The position numbers and the translations under genes were made by a program. This document shows positions 47,858 through 55,556 of a stretch of DNA of 64,000 nucleotides, piece by piece (within the stretch, counting starts at the first letter, position 1; every line of letters begins with the position of its first letter). The DNA comes from RGIG9115 sp045128915 (lineage in GTDB: Bacteria > Bacillota > Clostridia > UBA1381): positions 1-64,000 of the forward strand of contig JBGVIT010000033.1 in assembly GCA_045128915.1 (NCBI GenBank). Reading direction: 5' to 3'. The notes under the pieces are model-generated. The model saw only the letters and a program-made list of their open reading frames with translations. It did no database searches and had not been told where the DNA came from.

Positions 47858-47913
47858 CGTTTACAATTTGTTTACAATTTATTCAAGTGGAGTTCATATT
47901 CGAGGAGTATAAT
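47858..47913 (+). promoter_or_regulatory. Atypical promoter with double operator motif
   Basis: TTTACAATTTGTTTACAATT plus TATTCA: two overlapping inverse ACAAWTTGT motifs (47858-47886), then TATAAT at 47908 with no TTGACA at the right distance. Suggests activation or tight repression by the motif-binding protein. Confidence 0.55.
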
Positions 47914-47945
47914 AGATACAGAAATAAACCAAGAGAGGTAAGCAT

Positions 47946-48137
47946 ATGGAAGATTGGATTGATATTGAAGATGATAAGCCTATAATAGACGAAGATTATC
48001 TTGTATGTCTATTAAATGGACATATTTGTATTGGTCGTTGGATGTCAGAAGATTTTTGGAGTACAGGATATTATGTGAATAGGTTGAATGTTTCTCATTG
48101 GATGTATCTGCCACCAGCACCCAAAAGAAGAAATTAA
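47946..48137 (+). CDS. DUF551-like protein (63 aa)
   Basis: MEDWIDIEDDKPIIDEDYLVCLLNGHICIGRWMSEDFW... ending 'VSHWMYLPPAPKRRN': the WI...P...YLV...I.....W...SHWMYLP.AP pattern of DUF551, a small beta protein of phages with unknown role. GAGAGGTAA site. Confidence 0.82.
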   Translation: MEDWIDIEDDKPIIDEDYLVCLLNGHICIGRWMSEDFWSTGYYVNRLNVSHWMYLPPAPKRRN

Positions 48138-48163
48138 AATCGAGATTTTATGAGGTAAACCAT

Positions 48164-48343
48164 ATGATGATTGATGATGAAAAATATAAAATCGACAAAG
48201 AAAAGCCAGTCAAGATAGAGTTCAATTATTACGCTAGAGGATTTTATTGTCCAACTTGTTCAACTGGCGTAGAAAATAAAACTCAGAAATGTCCGTTTTG
48301 TGGTCAGCGATTGTTAGATACATACGGGATTAATGAAAAATAA
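48164..48343 (+). CDS. Zinc-ribbon protein (59 aa)
   Basis: MMIDDEKYKIDKEKPVKIEFNYYARGFYCPTCSTGVENKTQKCPFCGQRLL... A classical ribbon with CPTC and CPFCGQ. ATTTTATGAGGTAA linker before the ATG. Confidence 0.75.
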   Translation: MMIDDEKYKIDKEKPVKIEFNYYARGFYCPTCSTGVENKTQKCPFCGQRLLDTYGINEK

Positions 48344-48353
48344 GAGGTAAATT

Positions 48354-48716
48354 ATGTCATACGATATTAGTTTTGAAGTAAAAGTTGAAGGATTAGACAA
48401 TCGTTATGTTAGCGTTTATAGTAGTGCAAATATCACTTGGAATCTTAGAGATATGATTGTAAATTCTACCGACCTTGAATGGAAGAACGGAGAGAATAAT
48501 GGATTGTGCAAAGATGTTATTCCGTATATTGTGGATGGTCTTGGCGAGTTAATGAAGTACCCAAATAGATATAAGAAATATGAAGCATCTAATGGCTGGG
48601 GTACAATTGAAGATTGTAAGAGATTTTTTACGCAAATTATTAATGATTGGAATGCGTTCTGTGAAGATAGTTGGCTAAAAGATTTGCAGGATGTAACATA
48701 TTTCTGGATAGGATAA
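48354..48716 (+). CDS. Conserved phage protein (120 aa)
   Basis: MSYDISFEVKVEGLDNRYVSVYSSANITWNLRDMIVNSTDLEW... The 'YDISFxVK...SANITWNxRDM' pattern recurs in phages and in host accessory genes, as I recall it; function unknown. AAGAGGTAA site. Confidence 0.74.
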   Translation: MSYDISFEVKVEGLDNRYVSVYSSANITWNLRDMIVNSTDLEWKNGENNGLCKDVIPYIVDGLGELMKYPNRYKKYEASNGWGTIEDCKRFFTQIINDWNAFCEDSWLKDLQDVTYFWIG

Positions 48717-48731
48717 ATATGAGGTGAAATT

Positions 48732-48944
48732 ATGGAAGAAAAGTACAGGGATGTTATGTCACAGCTATTGTATTATATTAGTGACGATATTGACAGATTG
48801 TTGAACACAGATTATGACCATGTGGCAAATGCTATTATTGGTCTTTCAAGAAGAGTTAATAAATTGTCAGACGATATTTATAAAGACGAGATTGTTTATG
48901 AGCGTCCTGCTGGCAAGGCTGATTACAAGTTTAGCATAACATAA
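48732..48944 (+). CDS. Unknown helical protein (70 aa)
   Basis: MEEKYRDVMSQLLYYISDDIDRLLNTDYDHVANAIIGLSRRVN... Helix bundle, mildly acidic. TATGAGGTGA site. Confidence 0.67.
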   Translation: MEEKYRDVMSQLLYYISDDIDRLLNTDYDHVANAIIGLSRRVNKLSDDIYKDEIVYERPAGKADYKFSIT

Positions 48945-48967
48945 AAAGAATATTTTAAGAGGTTAAT

Positions 48968-49522
48968 ATGGATAGATTTACAACAAAAGAAAATCCAAGA
49001 GCGGATTTAACAAGCTGTATTTATTGTCCAGAATATAGCAATTGTTATTCTGGAATGTCTTGTCCTGCAATTTATAATGCTCTATGCAAATTAAGATATT
49101 ACGAGGATTTAGAAGAGCAAGAAAAACTTATCATTCTGCCTTGTAAAGAGGGCGATACCATTTATAAGATTGTTAAGTACTGTGAATCCAATACTGGACG
49201 ACTAGAGTTTTATAGACCAAGCATTGAATTTGAAGACGATTGTGAATACTATGAGCCAGCATGTTATATGGATGATTGTGAGAGGTGTAACGCTCAAATT
49301 GAAGATGATAATAAAGAGCCTTGGTATTGTTCATTTAACTTGGATATTCTTTGTGAAAAATGCAAGGAGAGATTTGCAATAGAAAAAGATAAATTTACTC
49401 TTTCTAAAGTAAGACAAATTTATAATACCCCAATGTTTAATGAGGACACTTCATTAAGTAATGTTTATTATCTAACCTTAGAAGATGCAGAGAAGGCGTT
49501 GAATAGACTTAAAGGTAATTAA
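48968..49522 (+). CDS. Cys-rich phage protein (184 aa)
   Basis: MDRFTTKENPRADLTSCIYCPEYSNCYSGMSCPAIYNALCKL... Over a dozen Cys: an N-terminal CIYC...C...C cluster, 'LPCKEGDTIYKI' in the middle, and a C-terminal CEKC. The MDRFTTKENPRADL and LPC.EGD.VYK motifs recur in phage proteins, from memory. Probable multi-zinc protein. ATTTTAAGAGGTTAA linker. Confidence 0.74.
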   Translation: MDRFTTKENPRADLTSCIYCPEYSNCYSGMSCPAIYNALCKLRYYEDLEEQEKLIILPCKEGDTIYKIVKYCESNTGRLEFYRPSIEFEDDCEYYEPACYMDDCERCNAQIEDDNKEPWYCSFNLDILCEKCKERFAIEKDKFTLSKVRQIYNTPMFNEDTSLSNVYYLTLEDAEKALNRLKGN

Positions 49523-49546
49523 AAAATATTTTAAGAGGTAACTATT

Positions 49547-49771
49547 ATGAAGCAAGGAATAAAAGCGAAAGATATTCGTGATTTTGAAAAGGCGGTTAAA
49601 AGACTTGAAGAAGTTCTTGAAAGAATACGACAGTATAAACCAATGGCGTACATATATGTAACGCCCTCGCAACTTAGTTTAATGTCAGAAACAAATATCG
49701 AAGAATCTGTAAATCAAGACCTAATAGTTGCAAGCGGAACAATATTACATCTTGATTGTGGAGATTGGTGA
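49547..49771 (+). CDS. Unknown protein (74 aa)
   Basis: MKQGIKAKDIRDFEKAVKRLEEVLERIRQYKPMAYIYVTPSQ... An N-terminal amphipathic helix (heptads) and a beta C-terminus. ATTTTAAGAGGTAA linker. Confidence 0.68.
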   Translation: MKQGIKAKDIRDFEKAVKRLEEVLERIRQYKPMAYIYVTPSQLSLMSETNIEESVNQDLIVASGTILHLDCGDW

Positions 49772-49784
49772 GAGGTAATGCATA

Positions 49785-50042
49785 ATGTTAATGAATGAAG
49801 ATGGAACAGAATTTAAACCTCCAGTTAATCCTTTGAAGGAAAAGTGGGATAAATTATATCCACCAATTCCAATGCCACAGTATTCTCAAGTGTGCGATGG
49901 ATATAGTTGTATGTGGTGTGGCAGATGTCCTCAAGGTGAGAGATGGGAATGTCCAGAAGAAGACAAAGAGGTTTATGAAAATTATCGAAATGAGCGTAGG
50001 GAATATATATGGAAACATAATCCCAGTTTGTATACTTTATAA
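49785..50042 (+). CDS. Cys-containing protein (85 aa)
   Basis: MLMNEDGTEFKPPVNPLKEKWDKLYPPIPMPQYSQVCDGYSC... The CDGYSCMWCGRCPQG cluster plus WECP forms a likely zinc site. GAGAGGTAA site. Function unknown. Confidence 0.68.
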   Translation: MLMNEDGTEFKPPVNPLKEKWDKLYPPIPMPQYSQVCDGYSCMWCGRCPQGERWECPEEDKEVYENYRNERREYIWKHNPSLYTL

Positions 50043-50058
50043 TCAGAGGTGAATAAAA

Positions 50059-50220
50059 ATGGATAAGTTTGAAGCAGTTGATATATTTAGAGATAAGCTT
50101 ATGGATGAATTTCTTAGTTTGTGCAACTATAATGATTTTGGCAAGATTAATTTGCTCACAATTGGAGACACCGTTGACCGAATATACGACGAGTGTATCG
50201 AAGAGATGCAAAAGGAATAA
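50059..50220 (+). CDS. Unknown acidic helical protein (53 aa)
   Basis: MDKFEAVDIFRDKLMDEFLSLCNYNDFGKINLLTIGDTVDRIYDEC... Two helices. CAGAGGTGA site. Fits exactly between its neighbours. Confidence 0.67.
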   Translation: MDKFEAVDIFRDKLMDEFLSLCNYNDFGKINLLTIGDTVDRIYDECIEEMQKE

Positions 50221-50233
50221 GAGGTAAAGATAT

Positions 50234-50497
50234 ATGTTATATGCAAAATTTATGTATCCTGATAACGGATACGATTATGATGAAGAATATGCAAAAAAGA
50301 TGGGATTAAAGGTTAGTGAGAGATACGAAGTAGAAGATGTGGATATGGGACAATCTCACACATCAATTTATCTTAAAAATATTAAAGGTTGTTTTAACTC
50401 GGTTCATTTTGAATTTGAAGAGAACGGAAATCCGATAGATATTTACGATGACCCTAGATACAATCCTTATTTAAGGTACTTAAAAAGTTTATTTTAA
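50234..50497 (+). CDS. Unknown protein (87 aa)
   Basis: MLYAKFMYPDNGYDYDEEYAKKMGLKVSERYEVEDVDMGQSHTSIYLKNI... The 'L..G..YEVE.VDMGQSHTSIYL' part looks like an SH3-like barrel that recurs in phage proteins. AAGAGGTAA site. Function unknown. Confidence 0.7.
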   Translation: MLYAKFMYPDNGYDYDEEYAKKMGLKVSERYEVEDVDMGQSHTSIYLKNIKGCFNSVHFEFEENGNPIDIYDDPRYNPYLRYLKSLF

Positions 50498-50507
50498 GAG
50501 GTAAAAT

Positions 50508-50645
50508 ATGCATAATATTATTGGAATAATGGCAATGATTTTCGGATTTGTAGCAATGGCAATAGAAAATTATGCAGGAGCATATTGTTGTTTCGGATTT
50601 GCTTTTATTTTATGGTGTGTTATTGCCGTATGTGAATATAAATAA
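50508..50645 (+). CDS. Small membrane protein (45 aa)
   Basis: MHNIIGIMAMIFGFVAMAIENYAGAYCCFGFAFILWCVIAV... Two hydrophobic segments (3-20 and 26-42) with a short hydrophilic turn: a hairpin in the membrane. AAGAGGTAA site. Could be a holin-like or superinfection-exclusion peptide; no direct evidence. Confidence 0.7.
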   Translation: MHNIIGIMAMIFGFVAMAIENYAGAYCCFGFAFILWCVIAVCEYK

Positions 50646-50661
50646 AATTTACGAGGTGAGT

Positions 50662-50919
50662 ATGAAGAGTTTTTGGCAAATAGTTCCTATCAATGATGGA
50701 TATACCTATCTTTGTATGGATAATAATAAAAAATATTTTCTTAAAGAGAAAGCAAAAGAACTAATGTTTGAAGGCAAGTTATTTTTTAATACACAAGAAG
50801 AAGCTCAAAACTTTATAGATATCAATCTTGATTCAAGTATATATAAAGCTGAAAATTTTTGGATTAACGATGATTATTATGATAAAAAACTATTAAAGAG
50901 CTTACAGAAAGGTTGTTAA
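50662..50919 (+). CDS. Unknown protein (85 aa)
   Basis: MKSFWQIVPINDGYTYLCMDNNKKYFLKEKAKELMFEGKL... Beta hairpin followed by helices; aromatic. The start at 50662 follows ACGAGGTGAG; an earlier frame extension overlaps the membrane-protein gene. Confidence 0.66.
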   Translation: MKSFWQIVPINDGYTYLCMDNNKKYFLKEKAKELMFEGKLFFNTQEEAQNFIDINLDSSIYKAENFWINDDYYDKKLLKSLQKGC

Positions 50920-50924
50920 AGTAA

Positions 50925-51170
50925 ATGAAAAAGGCTATACGATGGATTCATCAACATGTTTGCAAACACATAGACGACCCCAATAATAGAAATTACAAGA
51001 TGCCCTTTTGGGGATATGCTTTTCAATGTCCCAAGTGCAATGGATATGTGGCTTATTTTGAAAAATGGGATAGTTACGGTAATATTTGCAAAAAAGATTA
51101 TATTTTTTTTGTAGAAGAAGGAGAAAAGCTTCGTAAGAGATTACTGGATTATAAGGAGAAAGCGGAATGA
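50925..51170 (+). CDS. Zinc-containing small protein (81 aa)
   Basis: MKKAIRWIHQHVCKHIDDPNNRNYKMPFWGYAFQCPKCNGYVAYF... C13/H15 and CPKC (35-38) could bind zinc; the layout resembles short DNA-binding ribbons. The last codons overlap the next start. Confidence 0.67.
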   Translation: MKKAIRWIHQHVCKHIDDPNNRNYKMPFWGYAFQCPKCNGYVAYFEKWDSYGNICKKDYIFFVEEGEKLRKRLLDYKEKAE

Positions 51171-51571
51171 TTTGGAATGTGTATGACCACGATATAAATC
51201 GTAGAGAAATAAAAACATACAATGTGTTTAGGCATCATTCTTTCAGAGAAGATGTTGAAAAGCTCTTAAAGGAAAATTTAACTTACGATGAGTTTTCTGA
51301 AAAGCTAAATCGTACTGCACAGTATTATTTTTGGAGCAAATCAGAATATGAGATTGTGATTGCTTCATGGGTGCCTCACATTGATAACGATGAACTTGAC
51401 AGATTGAATAAAGAACGAGAAGAGCGTAGAAGCCGTGCCTATTCTGTTAATCTCGATGTCGGTGAGAAGGTAGATTTTTACGACCAGTTGCGACTTAATT
51501 GGGAACAGTTTGCGAAGTATGTTTATGGATTTAGTCAGTTAAATAAAGATAATAGAGGTAAAGATATATGA
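51167..51571 (+). CDS. Unknown phage protein (134 aa)
   Basis: MIWNVYDHDINRREIKTYNVFRHHSFREDVEKLLKENLTYDEFSEKL... The 'WNVYxHDIN.REI.TYNVF.H.SF...V...LK' start followed by 'KSEYEIVIASW' recurs in gut phages, as I recall. ATGA overlaps on both sides, so it is tightly coupled. Confidence 0.72.
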   Translation: MIWNVYDHDINRREIKTYNVFRHHSFREDVEKLLKENLTYDEFSEKLNRTAQYYFWSKSEYEIVIASWVPHIDNDELDRLNKEREERRSRAYSVNLDVGEKVDFYDQLRLNWEQFAKYVYGFSQLNKDNRGKDI

Positions 51572-51825
51572 ATAAGGTTAACTCGATTGTAATTTGTAGA
51601 GATAAGTTTGATTCTGAGGAAGCATTTAAGAATGCAATTAGAGATGCAATTATGGTACTGCTCGATAATGAGTATATTATGACTGTCAGATATGATGAAA
51701 AGGGTTTAGGTATTGTCGCTATTGATTATGATTCTGATGACCCAGAAATTTGGGATGCTCATCCTTATTGGCTTATGCCCGAAGAGTGGGAGAGCGTTGT
51801 TTGGAATGATGAAAAAGAAGATTGA
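51568..51825 (+). CDS. Unknown protein (85 aa)
   Basis: MNKVNSIVICRDKFDSEEAFKNAIRDAIMVLLDNEYIMTVRYDEKG... An alpha/beta sandwich with a Trp/Pro-rich end (HPYWLMPEEWESVVW). ATGA overlap with the preceding gene. Function unknown. Confidence 0.72.
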   Translation: MNKVNSIVICRDKFDSEEAFKNAIRDAIMVLLDNEYIMTVRYDEKGLGIVAIDYDSDDPEIWDAHPYWLMPEEWESVVWNDEKED

Positions 51826-51845
51826 TAGTTTGAGAGGTAAAAGGT

Positions 51846-52106
51846 ATGGATATACATACAGCTACAGAACAAGCATATAAAAATGGTTATGAGGCGGGAA
51901 TTAAAGATTCTGCAAAGGGGTTAAAAGAATTTGAGAATATGGCAGATAACTTGATAGTAGTCTATGATTGTTATAGACCTGACACTCCAACTTTGCATAT
52001 TGCTAGAAAAGAAGAAGGTAAAATTAGAATTATACATACAATGCAAGGCGAGGAAGCCCTTTATACATATGTCTTATTGACAGGTAATGCAGAATTAATA
52101 GATTGA
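51846..52106 (+). CDS. Unknown protein (86 aa)
   Basis: MDIHTATEQAYKNGYEAGIKDSAKGLKEFENMADNLIVVY... The N-terminal helix has 'AYKNGYEAG', as in many phage regulators; the rest is beta. GAGAGGTAA site. Confidence 0.67.
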   Translation: MDIHTATEQAYKNGYEAGIKDSAKGLKEFENMADNLIVVYDCYRPDTPTLHIARKEEGKIRIIHTMQGEEALYTYVLLTGNAELID

Positions 52107-52138
52107 AACAAATAAAAAACATATTTTAAGAGGTTGGT

Positions 52139-52420
52139 ATGGATAAAAATAACATATATCGCAAAAAAGAATGTGAGATTTGTGGGAAATATACTTTTGA
52201 GAAATTCATAGAAACAAAAGGTGAATTTGATGGCGGCTTTACACAAATCGAAGAGTGGGAAGAGAGCGGATTTGGTAGTATGGTGGTTTGTTATCATAGC
52301 CTTGCAGGAGTAAGAGATTCAAGACTTGAATATAAATTATGTCCTGATTGTGCAAAAAAGATTGACCTTAGTATATATCGAAAAATTGCCGAACTTCAAA
52401 AAGAAATACACGGTGGGTGA
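52139..52420 (+). CDS. Zinc-ribbon protein (93 aa)
   Basis: MDKNNIYRKKECEICGKYTFEKFIETKGEFDGGFTQIEEWE... CEIC near the start and CPDC near the end make a ribbon; the middle is a beta sheet. ATTTTAAGAGGTT linker. Confidence 0.7.
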   Translation: MDKNNIYRKKECEICGKYTFEKFIETKGEFDGGFTQIEEWEESGFGSMVVCYHSLAGVRDSRLEYKLCPDCAKKIDLSIYRKIAELQKEIHGG

Positions 52421-52429
52421 GAAAGAGTG

Positions 52430-52591
52430 TTGAATTTTCTAATAGTATGCTTTATGGCATTTATGGTTTTTGCAATGTTTTCAATAGACTACCATTTATG
52501 CAAAATAAGAGAAAAACTTGAAGATATCAAGGTTCTTACAGAACTCAAAAAGAAATATACGGAAAGCGAGAAGAACAATGATAACACTTGA
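52430..52591 (+). CDS. Small membrane protein (53 aa)
   Basis: TTG (or GTG at 52427) start; hydrophobic N-terminus (FLIVCFMAFMVFAMFSI, about 4-18), then a charged helix of 33 residues: a single-pass membrane protein with a cytoplasmic coiled tail. Overlaps the next gene start by 14 bases. Confidence 0.62.
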   Translation: MNFLIVCFMAFMVFAMFSIDYHLCKIREKLEDIKVLTELKKKYTESEKNNDNT

Positions 52592-52760
52592 TGAAATTGA
52601 AATGTTGATATGGGCAACCGAGAACAACATATCGGTTATAGAAAAATCATTTTATTGTGACCTTGTTGTAAGACTTAAAAAGTCTAAAAGAAAGGATTTG
52701 CTTGATAGACTTCTTAAAATTACACCATACGAAAAGAAATACACGGAGGAAGGGAAATGA
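52578..52760 (+). CDS. Unknown small protein (60 aa)
   Basis: MITLDEIEMLIWATENNISVIEKSFYCDLVVRLKKSKRK... All helical; 'RLKKSKRKDLLDRLLK' is basic. GCGAGAAGAACA precedes the ATG. ATGA overlap with the following gene. Confidence 0.67.
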   Translation: MITLDEIEMLIWATENNISVIEKSFYCDLVVRLKKSKRKDLLDRLLKITPYEKKYTEEGK

Positions 52761-53158
52761 TTATAAGAGCTACAGTCAACGATAACGATTTCTACGATGT
52801 AATGTTTGGCTTTATGAGAACTATGTGGAACTTTAAGCGAAACAATAAAGCTGTTTCTGAAATGACTCCCGAAGAAGTTAGTGCGGAAGTAGACGCTTTA
52901 TTAGAACACGAAGATATTCTTAAATTAGTAAACCCTAATAACGACAAAAAACTTACAGCCGAGGAAGAACAGACCGTAATTAAGCATCTTCACAAAAAGT
53001 TTGCGGAGCATCTTGAGAACGCTTGCAAAAGCTCCGACACAAAAGAATATCTTAAGCGACACCTTGAAATTAAGATACAAAAATCTTTTACAGACAAGTG
53101 GGAAAATGGCGAAGCGTTCTATTGGTTTCAACATTCTCGCATAGTAGTAAATCAGTAA
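52757..53158 (+). CDS. Unknown helical protein (133 aa)
   Basis: MIIRATVNDNDFYDVMFGFMRTMWNFKRNNKAVSEMTPEE... A beta strand, then helices. Coupled to its neighbour by ATGA. Function unknown. Confidence 0.7.
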   Translation: MIIRATVNDNDFYDVMFGFMRTMWNFKRNNKAVSEMTPEEVSAEVDALLEHEDILKLVNPNNDKKLTAEEEQTVIKHLHKKFAEHLENACKSSDTKEYLKRHLEIKIQKSFTDKWENGEAFYWFQHSRIVVNQ

Positions 53159-53172
53159 AGCGAGGACACGGA

Positions 53173-53424
53173 ATGAGCCTATACGAAGATATTAAAACAG
53201 GACTCAAACAGGCAATTGATTACGAAAAAAGCAGATATAAAAAGAATATGACCGTAAAAGAATTAAAAGAAATTTTATCTATCTTTCCTGATGATATGGA
53301 AGTTGTGGCTTCTTGTGATGGGTATATAAGAGAGATAATTAAAGTCGGTATAACGGTTGATACGGATATCAATGTTAACCATCTTGATATTGTGGTTGAA
53401 GATAAACCGTTAACAATAAGATAA
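53173..53424 (+). CDS. Unknown protein (83 aa)
   Basis: MSLYEDIKTGLKQAIDYEKSRYKKNMTVKELKEILSIFPDD... The N-terminal helix 'MSLYEDIKxGLxQAIxYEK' recalls short phage/antitoxin helices; 'MTVKELKEIL..FPDDMEV' is a separate small domain seen in phage proteins. GCGAGGACAC site. Confidence 0.68.
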   Translation: MSLYEDIKTGLKQAIDYEKSRYKKNMTVKELKEILSIFPDDMEVVASCDGYIREIIKVGITVDTDINVNHLDIVVEDKPLTIR

Positions 53425-53448
53425 AAAGCGTATTTTATGAGGTAGATT

Positions 53449-53664
53449 ATGGAAAACAGAAATGATTATTTAATGTTGATTGATAACATTGAATTTCAAA
53501 GTAAAATATTAGACTATATTACATCTAAAGAGTTAGATGAGATGTTTGCTGCTACAATTTTTGCAGATAAACCAGAGTGCAAACAAGCTATGATTCACGG
53601 AATGCTTATAGCATCAATGTTAACAAGTAAATGCGAATACTTTGTTGCAAAACGAGAAGCATAA
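53449..53664 (+). CDS. Unknown helical protein (71 aa)
   Basis: MENRNDYLMLIDNIEFQSKILDYITSKELDEMFAATIFADK... All helix, acidic. ATTTTATGAGGTA linker. Confidence 0.67.
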   Translation: MENRNDYLMLIDNIEFQSKILDYITSKELDEMFAATIFADKPECKQAMIHGMLIASMLTSKCEYFVAKREA

Positions 53665-53688
53665 AATACGAATTTTATGAGGTAAATT

Positions 53689-54225
53689 ATGGAACTTAAT
53701 AGAAAAGAAGTTGTATGGAATTTAGAGCGACTTGTTGACAAGTATGCTGAAAACGGCAGTTACAACACATATTGTACCTTGCTTGATTCCTGTGCTCTTA
53801 TTAGAGAACTTATAGAAGAGAATGAGAAGTTGAAGAAAGACACTTATACAACCGAGGAAGTTAACACTATAAGAGCGTATGAGAGAAGGGCTGCAATTCG
53901 TGAGTATGATAATGAGTTAAAAAAAGATAATGAGATATTAAGAAAACAACTTGAACCATTCAAGGTAAAACGGTGCTTCACTTGTTCTTTTAATGGTGTT
54001 GGTGATGACCATATGCCTTGTTATGCTTGCCGAGATTACGATAAATACAAGTGGCTTGGTGACGATATCCATATAGGAGACAGGGTTGAGACTATAAAAG
54101 GAAGAGGCGTTGTGTCTGTCACGGACGGAGACACTGTTACAGTTGACCTTGATGGCGACCACGGCTCATACTTGTTTTTCAAAAAAGATGTATGGGAAAT
54201 TACAGAAGATAATACGAAGCAATAA
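53689..54225 (+). CDS. Coiled-coil plus zinc plus barrel protein (178 aa)
   Basis: MELNRKEVVWNLERLVDKYAENGSYNTYCTLLDSCALIRELI... Coiled coil 40-95, zinc cluster CFTCSFN...CYACRD (97-116), then a barrel 'HIGDRVETIKGRGVVSVTDGDTVTVDLDGDHGS' that reads like a KOW/SH3-type RNA- or DNA-binding domain. ATTTTATGAGGTAA linker. Confidence 0.7.
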   Translation: MELNRKEVVWNLERLVDKYAENGSYNTYCTLLDSCALIRELIEENEKLKKDTYTTEEVNTIRAYERRAAIREYDNELKKDNEILRKQLEPFKVKRCFTCSFNGVGDDHMPCYACRDYDKYKWLGDDIHIGDRVETIKGRGVVSVTDGDTVTVDLDGDHGSYLFFKKDVWEITEDNTKQ

Positions 54226-54254
54226 AAATAAAATTTTAAGAGGTAGCACAAAGA

Positions 54255-54437
54255 ATGACTAATAAACAGATGATGGAAATTAAGGGCGTAGATGATGAGG
54301 CAGTGCAAGATATTATTTGTGAATATTGCAACACCTATGTTATAGAGAATCATCCGCCTAGTTTTATGTGCGAGGGAAGATTCTGTGATAAGGCTTGGGA
54401 ACAATGGTTAGAGGAAGAATGGGAAGACGAAGAATAA
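54255..54437 (+). CDS. Acidic Cys protein (60 aa)
   Basis: MTNKQMMEIKGVDDEAVQDIICEYCNTYVIENHPPSFMCEG... CEYC...C...C zinc cluster and an acidic tail (EEEWEDEE). TTTTAAGAGGTAG linker. Function unknown. Confidence 0.66.
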   Translation: MTNKQMMEIKGVDDEAVQDIICEYCNTYVIENHPPSFMCEGRFCDKAWEQWLEEEWEDEE

Positions 54438-54451
54438 GAGGTAATTAAATT

Positions 54452-54631
54452 ATGCAGAAGAGAGTATATATTTGTGACCATTGCGGTAAAGAACTTAATG
54501 AGATACAAGATTATACCGAAATGGAAATTAGAGATTTCGCAGACTATGTTGAAACTGACTTGTGTTCAAAGTGCTATGATGAGTTGAACAATATAGTCTT
54601 AAAATATTGCAATAAAGAGGCAAAACTATGA
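54452..54631 (+). CDS. Zinc-ribbon protein (59 aa)
   Basis: MQKRVYICDHCGKELNEIQDYTEMEIRDFADYVETDLCSKCYD... CDHC and CSKC form a ribbon. ATGA-type overlap with the next gene. Confidence 0.7.
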   Translation: MQKRVYICDHCGKELNEIQDYTEMEIRDFADYVETDLCSKCYDELNNIVLKYCNKEAKL

Positions 54632-54843
54632 AATTAAAAGATGTACTTCCAGACCATTATATAAATATTCAAGCTAGAACTACCGACCCATACGGTGAAG
54701 ATATGTTATTTGGATATTGTCATTGGACAGGTACAGAACTTGTATCTGATGATGGTGATAATTATTCAATCGAAGAAGAAATTGTGAAATATGAGTTTGA
54801 TGATTATGGCTTGGCTTATTGGTTTGAGAGCAAGTGGATATAA
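54628..54843 (+). CDS. Unknown protein (71 aa)
   Basis: MKLKDVLPDHYINIQARTTDPYGEDMLFGYCHWTGTELVSDD... The 'KLKDVL..HYI.I.....' start resembles short beta proteins of phages; acidic. Coupled to the ribbon protein upstream. Confidence 0.7.
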   Translation: MKLKDVLPDHYINIQARTTDPYGEDMLFGYCHWTGTELVSDDGDNYSIEEEIVKYEFDDYGLAYWFESKWI

Positions 54844-54866
54844 AAATTATATTTTAAGAGGTAATT

Positions 54867-55412
54867 ATGGAACCAGACGCAAGTAAAATGAGTGGCAACA
54901 TTGGTGGATGGACGATAAAAACAGATGAAATACAACATCTATGGTATAAATTATGTTGTTACTATCACGCCAAAACTGAATTGTATGATAGAACATTGAC
55001 CGATTTAAGAAGTCCATATGACCCCACAGAAGCATATATTCAAGGTGGTATAGAAAGGGGTTTGTCCAATGCTAATGCCCGAAAGATAAGACGGTTTGTT
55101 AATGAAATGGCTATTGGTATTCCAGAACATATCAAACATACCAGTTTGAACACTAATAAATATCGTTATTCTGCTCAAGATTGGATTGACGAATACAATA
55201 GATTAATGGCGGATGGCGAAATGGATGTTATAGAAAAGGAATATGAAAAATATGAAAATATGAAAAATACATTGTCAGACCATAGAGGGTATAGAGCAGA
55301 GATTCTTATTTTGGATGATTTATGCGGTCTTGATAAAGAAGAATTAAAAGAAACGATTAAAAATGCAGAACAAAAAGTTTATGATTTGTGTGGCTGCAAA
55401 ATAAAAACTTAA
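54867..55412 (+). CDS. Unknown protein (181 aa)
   Basis: MEPDASKMSGNIGGWTIKTDEIQHLWYKLCCYYHAKTELYD... Helix-rich with 'NARKIRRFVNEMAIGIPEHIKH' in the middle. ATTTTAAGAGGTAA linker; last gene of the long operon begun at 47.9 kb. No family recognised. Confidence 0.67.
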   Translation: MEPDASKMSGNIGGWTIKTDEIQHLWYKLCCYYHAKTELYDRTLTDLRSPYDPTEAYIQGGIERGLSNANARKIRRFVNEMAIGIPEHIKHTSLNTNKYRYSAQDWIDEYNRLMADGEMDVIEKEYEKYENMKNTLSDHRGYRAEILILDDLCGLDKEELKETIKNAEQKVYDLCGCKIKT

Positions 55413-55441
55413 TTTTAAACGATATTTTTTTGAAAAAGGTA

Positions 55442-55470
55442 TTGACAATTCAGAATTACTATGTTATAAT
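55442..55470 (+). promoter_or_regulatory. NAD operon promoter
   Basis: TTGACA-17-TATAAT, leader of about 80 bases and then AAAGGAGA. No palindrome units here, so this operon is controlled differently from the early cassettes. Confidence 0.9.
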
Positions 55471-55556
55471 GTCATCGTAGAAAACAATTTTTTACAGTTT
55501 TATATCATATTAACAATTAAAGTTATACTATTAAGGTAACAAAAGGAGAAAATGAA

